Origin: Cotesia glomerata
Lineage: Eukaryota > Arthropoda > Insecta > Hymenoptera > Braconidae
Length of the DNA: 64,000 nucleotides
Assembly: GCF_020080835.1 (NCBI RefSeq)
Contig: NC_058160.1
Span: forward strand, 4,529,515 to 4,593,514
Reading direction: 5' to 3'
Shown here: positions 60,191-64,000 of the stretch, one piece after another
Layout: each line of letters opens with the position of its first letter
Position numbering within the stretch: position 1 is the stretch's first letter
Translations under genes and position numbers: made by a program
Notes under the pieces: generated by a model
What the model saw: the letters and a program-made list of their open reading frames with translations, nothing else
Told to the model about the DNA's origin: nothing
The model's database searches: none

Positions 60191-60814
60191 AGTGATAAAA
60201 AGGAATTTTTTAATTGTAATTTTTTTTTTATTTTAATTTTTATGCAGGGCTAACGCAAGTTTAGACCATTTGACTCTTTATTTAGACCTAACCTTTATTA
60301 ATTATGGAAATAAAGTGAAAATTGCATTTGCCCTAACCGAGATTCGAACCCGAGCCGCGCGCTTGCTAGACCGATAACTAACCCCTACGTCATACGACCG
60401 ATTTGTTCTACATCTCATTTTTCTTATAACCTAAATCTATATGGTGACAGAGTGTGGCGGTTTATTATTTTCATAATTTATGTTATTTAATATTGTGTTT
60501 TGATGAAAATTAACGATTTTTTAGAAATGTTTATTAATTTAAAAATATACAAAAAAGTCCTTATATTACTTTAGAATTTGTACATCGTTCTGTATACTTT
60601 TAATATTTTGTTATAAATTTTAATGTTTAAAATTATCAATACTAAAAATTCCACTGTAAATTATTATATTTTAACTTTTTTAAGACCATATCAATCTGGA
60701 CGATATGTAATTATTTTTGTTAAATAATAAATTTTCAATTTAAGCATTTGAAAAAAAAAACAACAATAAAATGATAGAAAAACTGTCAAATTTACAGTTT
60801 TAACAAATCAATAG
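60191..60814. other. Insertion separating the two minisatellite parts
   Basis: A+T-rich with a tRNA-like SINE head on the minus strand at 60329-60400. Exact boundaries of the insertion are not clear. Confidence 0.5.
60329..60400 (-). ncRNA. tRNA-derived SINE head or tRNA relic
   Basis: On the minus strand: A-box-like TGACGTAGGGGTTAGTTATC and B-box/T-arm CTCGGGTTCGAATCTCGG, with spacing suitable for a tRNA. The acceptor and anticodon stems pair poorly. Probably a SINE head or pseudo-tRNA. Confidence 0.65.
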
Positions 60815-61633
60815 TGGCTGGCTCTTGTCTCAAGTCTGGCAAGCAAGACTTGTTACAAAGATATTGGTTAGATCTTGGATCAAGACTGACCAACTAAGAC
60901 TTGTTAATTGGATATTGGCTGGGTCTTGGTTCAACACTGGCAAACGAAGACTTGTTACATAGACACTGGCTAGATCTTGATCTAGGAGTAGCAAACCAAG
61001 ACATCATTTGAATATTGGCTGGGCCTTGGGCCAAGGATAATAAGCCAACACAGAAAAAACAATTAACGTGAATCAAGTAAATAATTTTGAAGAACTCCAT
61101 TTCCTTGATTTAAGTAAAAAAATTCTTAAACCAAGAAATTTTTCTTCATTTAAATAATTTCAACTTGATTTAAGAATTTTTCATCTTGATTCAAGACAAT
61201 AAAACTTTTCAAAATTATTTTCTAGAATTTTTTACTTGATTCAAGTTAACTTTTTTTTTCTGTGAAGCCTTGTTAATTAAATATAGGTTAACTCTTGAAA
61301 CAAGGCATTGGCTAGGTATTGGTTCAAAACTAGCAAACCAAGACTTGTTACATTGACATTGGCTAGATCTTGGTCCAAGAGTAGCAAACCAAGACTTGTC
61401 AGTTGAATATTGACTGGGTCTTACTTCAAGACTGGCAAACCAAGACTTGTCAATTGAATATTGGCTGGGTCTTGGTTCAAGACTGGCAAATCCAGACTCG
61501 TTAGATAGATATTGGGTGGATCTTGGCTCAAGACTGATCAACCAAGACTTGTCAGTTGAGTAGTAATCCAGTCGTGGGCCAGTATTGTTCAGCCGAGTCT
61601 TGGCAACCCAGTATTGTGCCAAGACAGGCCCCG
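60815..61633 (+). repeat. Minisatellite, right part, 51-bp units
   Basis: Roughly a dozen degenerate copies of a 51-bp unit built on TTGGCTGGGTCTTGGTTCAA and GACTGGCAAACCAAGACTTG. The period is a multiple of 3, so a 183-codon minus-strand frame stays open with 17-residue repeats (KSWFASLEPRPSQYSID-like). It shares the CCAAGACTG core with the 24-bp array. Interrupted by a TIR element at 61049-61264. Confidence 0.9.
61049..61264. mobile_element. Short TIR element CACAGAAAAAA (CTTGATTTAAG type)
   Basis: The ends CACAGAAAAAACAATTAACG and AACTTTTTTTTTCTGTG are inverted, and the interior is composed of CTTGATTTAAG/CTTGATTCAAG words. It closely resembles 62334-62552. 216 bp, non-coding. Confidence 0.82.
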
Positions 61634-61703
61634 TTGTATATAATTTTTTTCCTACAAGGGTGACAGCCAAAAGATACAAAGTGTGTGCATTAATATACAT
61701 CAA

Positions 61704-61736
<33 letters not shown>

Positions 61737-62333
61737 CGCAATGATGTGAAGGTGAAAATGAATCAATTTTTGACGTTATGTTATGTTATTGTTATGATTC
61801 AATGATTCCGATTTATTTTATTCCTTTATAGTATAAATCTGTTTAGATATTTTAGAAGATGGATGATAAAACATCAGTGCAATCCAATTTTACCGCTTCT
61901 CACATTAATTTCCTCGAATTTACCGAAAAAACAAGAGGATATTATTGAATATTATTGATTGGATTGTTGTAGAGAATTAAATAGAAACAAGAGACCAGAA
62001 GCGGATACGAAAAATGAAACGAAAATTAAATGAAGTGCTATTCGACGTTCGGTGAACATTTTTGACAATTATTTAAGTTTATAAACATTTTATTAATCTT
62101 TGTTAACACATTAATCAAATTCAATTATTTGCTGATACTTTTCTTCAATTTACTTAATTTCACATATTTTGTACTGCAGACAATCGAGAGTGAATAAACT
62201 TGCTTGGCTCAATAAAATTTGACATTGTTTGAGAAATTTTTCGTCTTTTTTTTTTTTTTATTAATAATAGAAATTAAGTTCTTATCGGAATAATTTTCAC
62301 TCCAGAGGGATTAAATAATTCAAAAATCATCCA
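61634..62333. other. No gene seen; (AAT)n at 61707-61736
   Basis: A+T-rich with about ten AAT units. Nothing else recognised. Confidence 0.5.
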
Positions 62334-62552
62334 CACAGAAAAAAAAAATTTCTTGAATCAAGCATATAATTTTGAAGAAAATATTCTTGATTTGAGTAGA
62401 AAAATCCTTGATTTAAGGAAATTTTTCTTTATTTAAGGAAATTTTACTTGATTCAAGAATTTTTCGTCTTGATTTAAGACAATTACCCTCTTCAAAATTA
62501 TATTCTTGGTTCAAGAATTTTTTTCTTGAATCAAGTTAATTTTTTTTCAGTG
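62334..62552. mobile_element. Short TIR element CACAGAAAAAAAA (CTTGAATCAAG type)
   Basis: The ends CACAGAAAAAAAAAATTTC and AATTTTTTTTCAGTG are inverted. The interior is a patchwork of CTTGATTTAAGG, TTGAATCAAG and their complements, making it strongly self-complementary. Second copy of the family at 61049. Confidence 0.82.
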
Positions 62553-62590
62553 CACTCCGCATTTAATCCGTAAATTTTCTACAGTATATA

Positions 62591-62789
62591 CACAGTAAAA
62601 AATTTTTCGTCATTTTGTAGAGTGTTAAAATTTGTGTGTCGAATATTACACTCTAGTATGTAGAATTTAACATTCTAGTGTGTTAAATCATTAAATCAAC
62701 CCATGAGAATGTTAAATTCTACACACTAGAGTGTAATTTTCAACACACAAATTTTAACACTACAAAATGACGAAAAATTTTTTACTGTG
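62591..62789. mobile_element. Palindromic MITE CACAGTAAAAAATTTTTCG, TA duplication
   Basis: A 199-bp element that is almost entirely inverted repeat: CACAGTAAAAAATTTTTCGT, TAGAGTGTTAAAATTTGTGT and ACACTCTAGT in the left arm are complemented in the right arm ending ACTGTG. Flanked by TA on both sides. Non-coding. Confidence 0.93.
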
Positions 62790-64000
62790 TATGCTCATGT
62801 ATGGCGGAAATCAAAATTTTTATATTTTTAAATAACATTGATTAAAATTTTTTGATTTCATCAGCTAGTGAATATCCTTCATTGTAACGATTCCATTGTA
62901 GAGAGGCTTCGCCAATTTCAGGCTAAAATAAGCTTTGATAAAACTTTAGGGGTTTGACTTAATTTTTCATTTGCTTTTCAAAAGCTTCTTCGATTCCACG
63001 AATTTAATTTCAGAAAAGTATTTGTTAAAAAATTTCCAAGCAATCTCACGTGAAAATTTTCTAAAAGCACGGAATATTTTTTAACTTTGAGAAAGATTGA
63101 AACCAACTGAGCTTAAATCTGTTTCAATATATGCAGTTGCGTTCGTCTAATCATAAGATAAGTCACCATGAAGATAAAGATAGAACTAGAGATGAATAAA
63201 GAAAGAGAAAAAAAAGAAATAAAATGAGTAACATAACCGTTGGAAATTCTCGTGTCTGTTTGTGATGGTCTAGACGAGGAAAATTGCCCGACTCTTTCCT
63301 GGAGCAGTGAAAACCACGACGAAACAAAATCTCAGGAAACAGTTTATTTTTTTTTTAGCCATTTCTGCTATTGTTGTCGTTTTCATTATTATCATTATTA
63401 TTTTTAAGATTTTTCACTTATTTTCTCCATGCGTATGACGTTCCATTATTGTCTAGCCCATATCTCTTGAACTTTTTATCATCAAATTTATCAAATACTC
63501 TTGGGCAAACTGCTTTTACGCCTGTCTATGCGAACCGAAGAGGGCAAATTAATTCTTAAAACGAAATCAGATAATTATATTGATTTTACAAGAGGAGTAT
63601 TACATTTTATGTCTTTGAATTTATTACATTTTTTAAGTATTCAAATTGAGTTTTTAATATCAACTTTTATGACTAAAATAAACATTAATTGTAAATTAAA
63701 AAATAAAATGCAAAGTACACTATGAAAAAAGCTATTCTATTCAAGATAAATATTTTTGATAAAAAAAAATTATTTTGAAGAGAATTAATTGTTTTGATTC
63801 GAAAAGTATATGAGACTCCGCAATATTGATGATAAAAAGGCGTTTAAAAAAATTTTTTTTACTCCAATTACAACTGAGAATCTTAGGAATGTGAAAATTT
63901 ACTAAAAAAAAAGAAATGAAATTTTTTTTTAAGATACGCCTTTAAGAAAAAAAAGCAGAAGCCAAAAAAGAGCGTGTATAAAAATAAATTTATAAAAATC
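62790..64000. other. No gene seen
   Basis: A+T-rich sequence to the window end. The frames at 63371 and 63501 overlap each other and show no recognisable domain or splice context. Confidence 0.5.

Noticed and set aside
61215..61766. 183-codon repeat protein on the minus strand
   Set aside because: The open frame follows from a 51-bp period, includes an unrelated TIR/poly-(AAT) part, and has no recognisable start context or domain.

Overview
The window looks like A+T-rich nuclear DNA from an insect. The codon-level match of its two exons is to arthropod small-conductance calcium-activated potassium (SK) channels. The dense short inverted-repeat elements, non-autonomous Helitrons and tRNA-derived SINEs fit an arthropod too, and a parasitoid hymenopteran is my guess from repeat style only. 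There is no operon structure, no CRISPR array and no recognisable viral gene.

The only host coding sequence I can support is 495 bp on the minus strand: two consecutive phase-0 exons of an SK channel gene. Exon 53778-54176 carries the Gly-rich N-terminal cytoplasmic part and transmembrane segment S1. Exon 36079-36174 carries S2. They are separated by a 17.6 kb intron. The next exon (S3 onwards) is not found below 36079, and no upstream exon is found above 54176, so the rest of the window is probably intron of the same gene.

Almost everything else is mobile-element debris, often nested. Main blocks: a dispersed repeat at both 1-308 and 56082-56393; a family with inverted ends and an internal (CA)n microsatellite (about 1971, 20733, 22371, 54280 and a fragment at 30617); a foldback family with three copies (8203, 25551, 27884); four non-autonomous Helitrons (13802, 18538, 29629, 31292), three of which reduce to about 570 bp once nested insertions are removed; a LINE 3' end (26645-27341); a pogo-like element with a decayed transposase zinc finger (38221-39545); a hAT MITE with an 8-bp target duplication (43924-44277) inside two other elements; tRNA-derived SINEs (34641, 46590-46846, 47757, 60329); and an interrupted minisatellite (59870-61633).

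The least explained material is a family of G+C-richer hairpin cassettes, about 216 bp in full form, concentrated at 49.3-53.6 kb with one more at 14.14-14.36 kb. Each has a first hairpin, an A-run, the sequence ATAGTATAC, a second hairpin with a conserved CTCGGCTTCGCCTCGG-like loop but stems that differ completely between subfamilies, and an inverted GTATATTAC-like end. One occupied/empty site comparison inside the window shows that the cassette inserts into T-runs. I do not recognise this family and consider it the best candidate for something undescribed.
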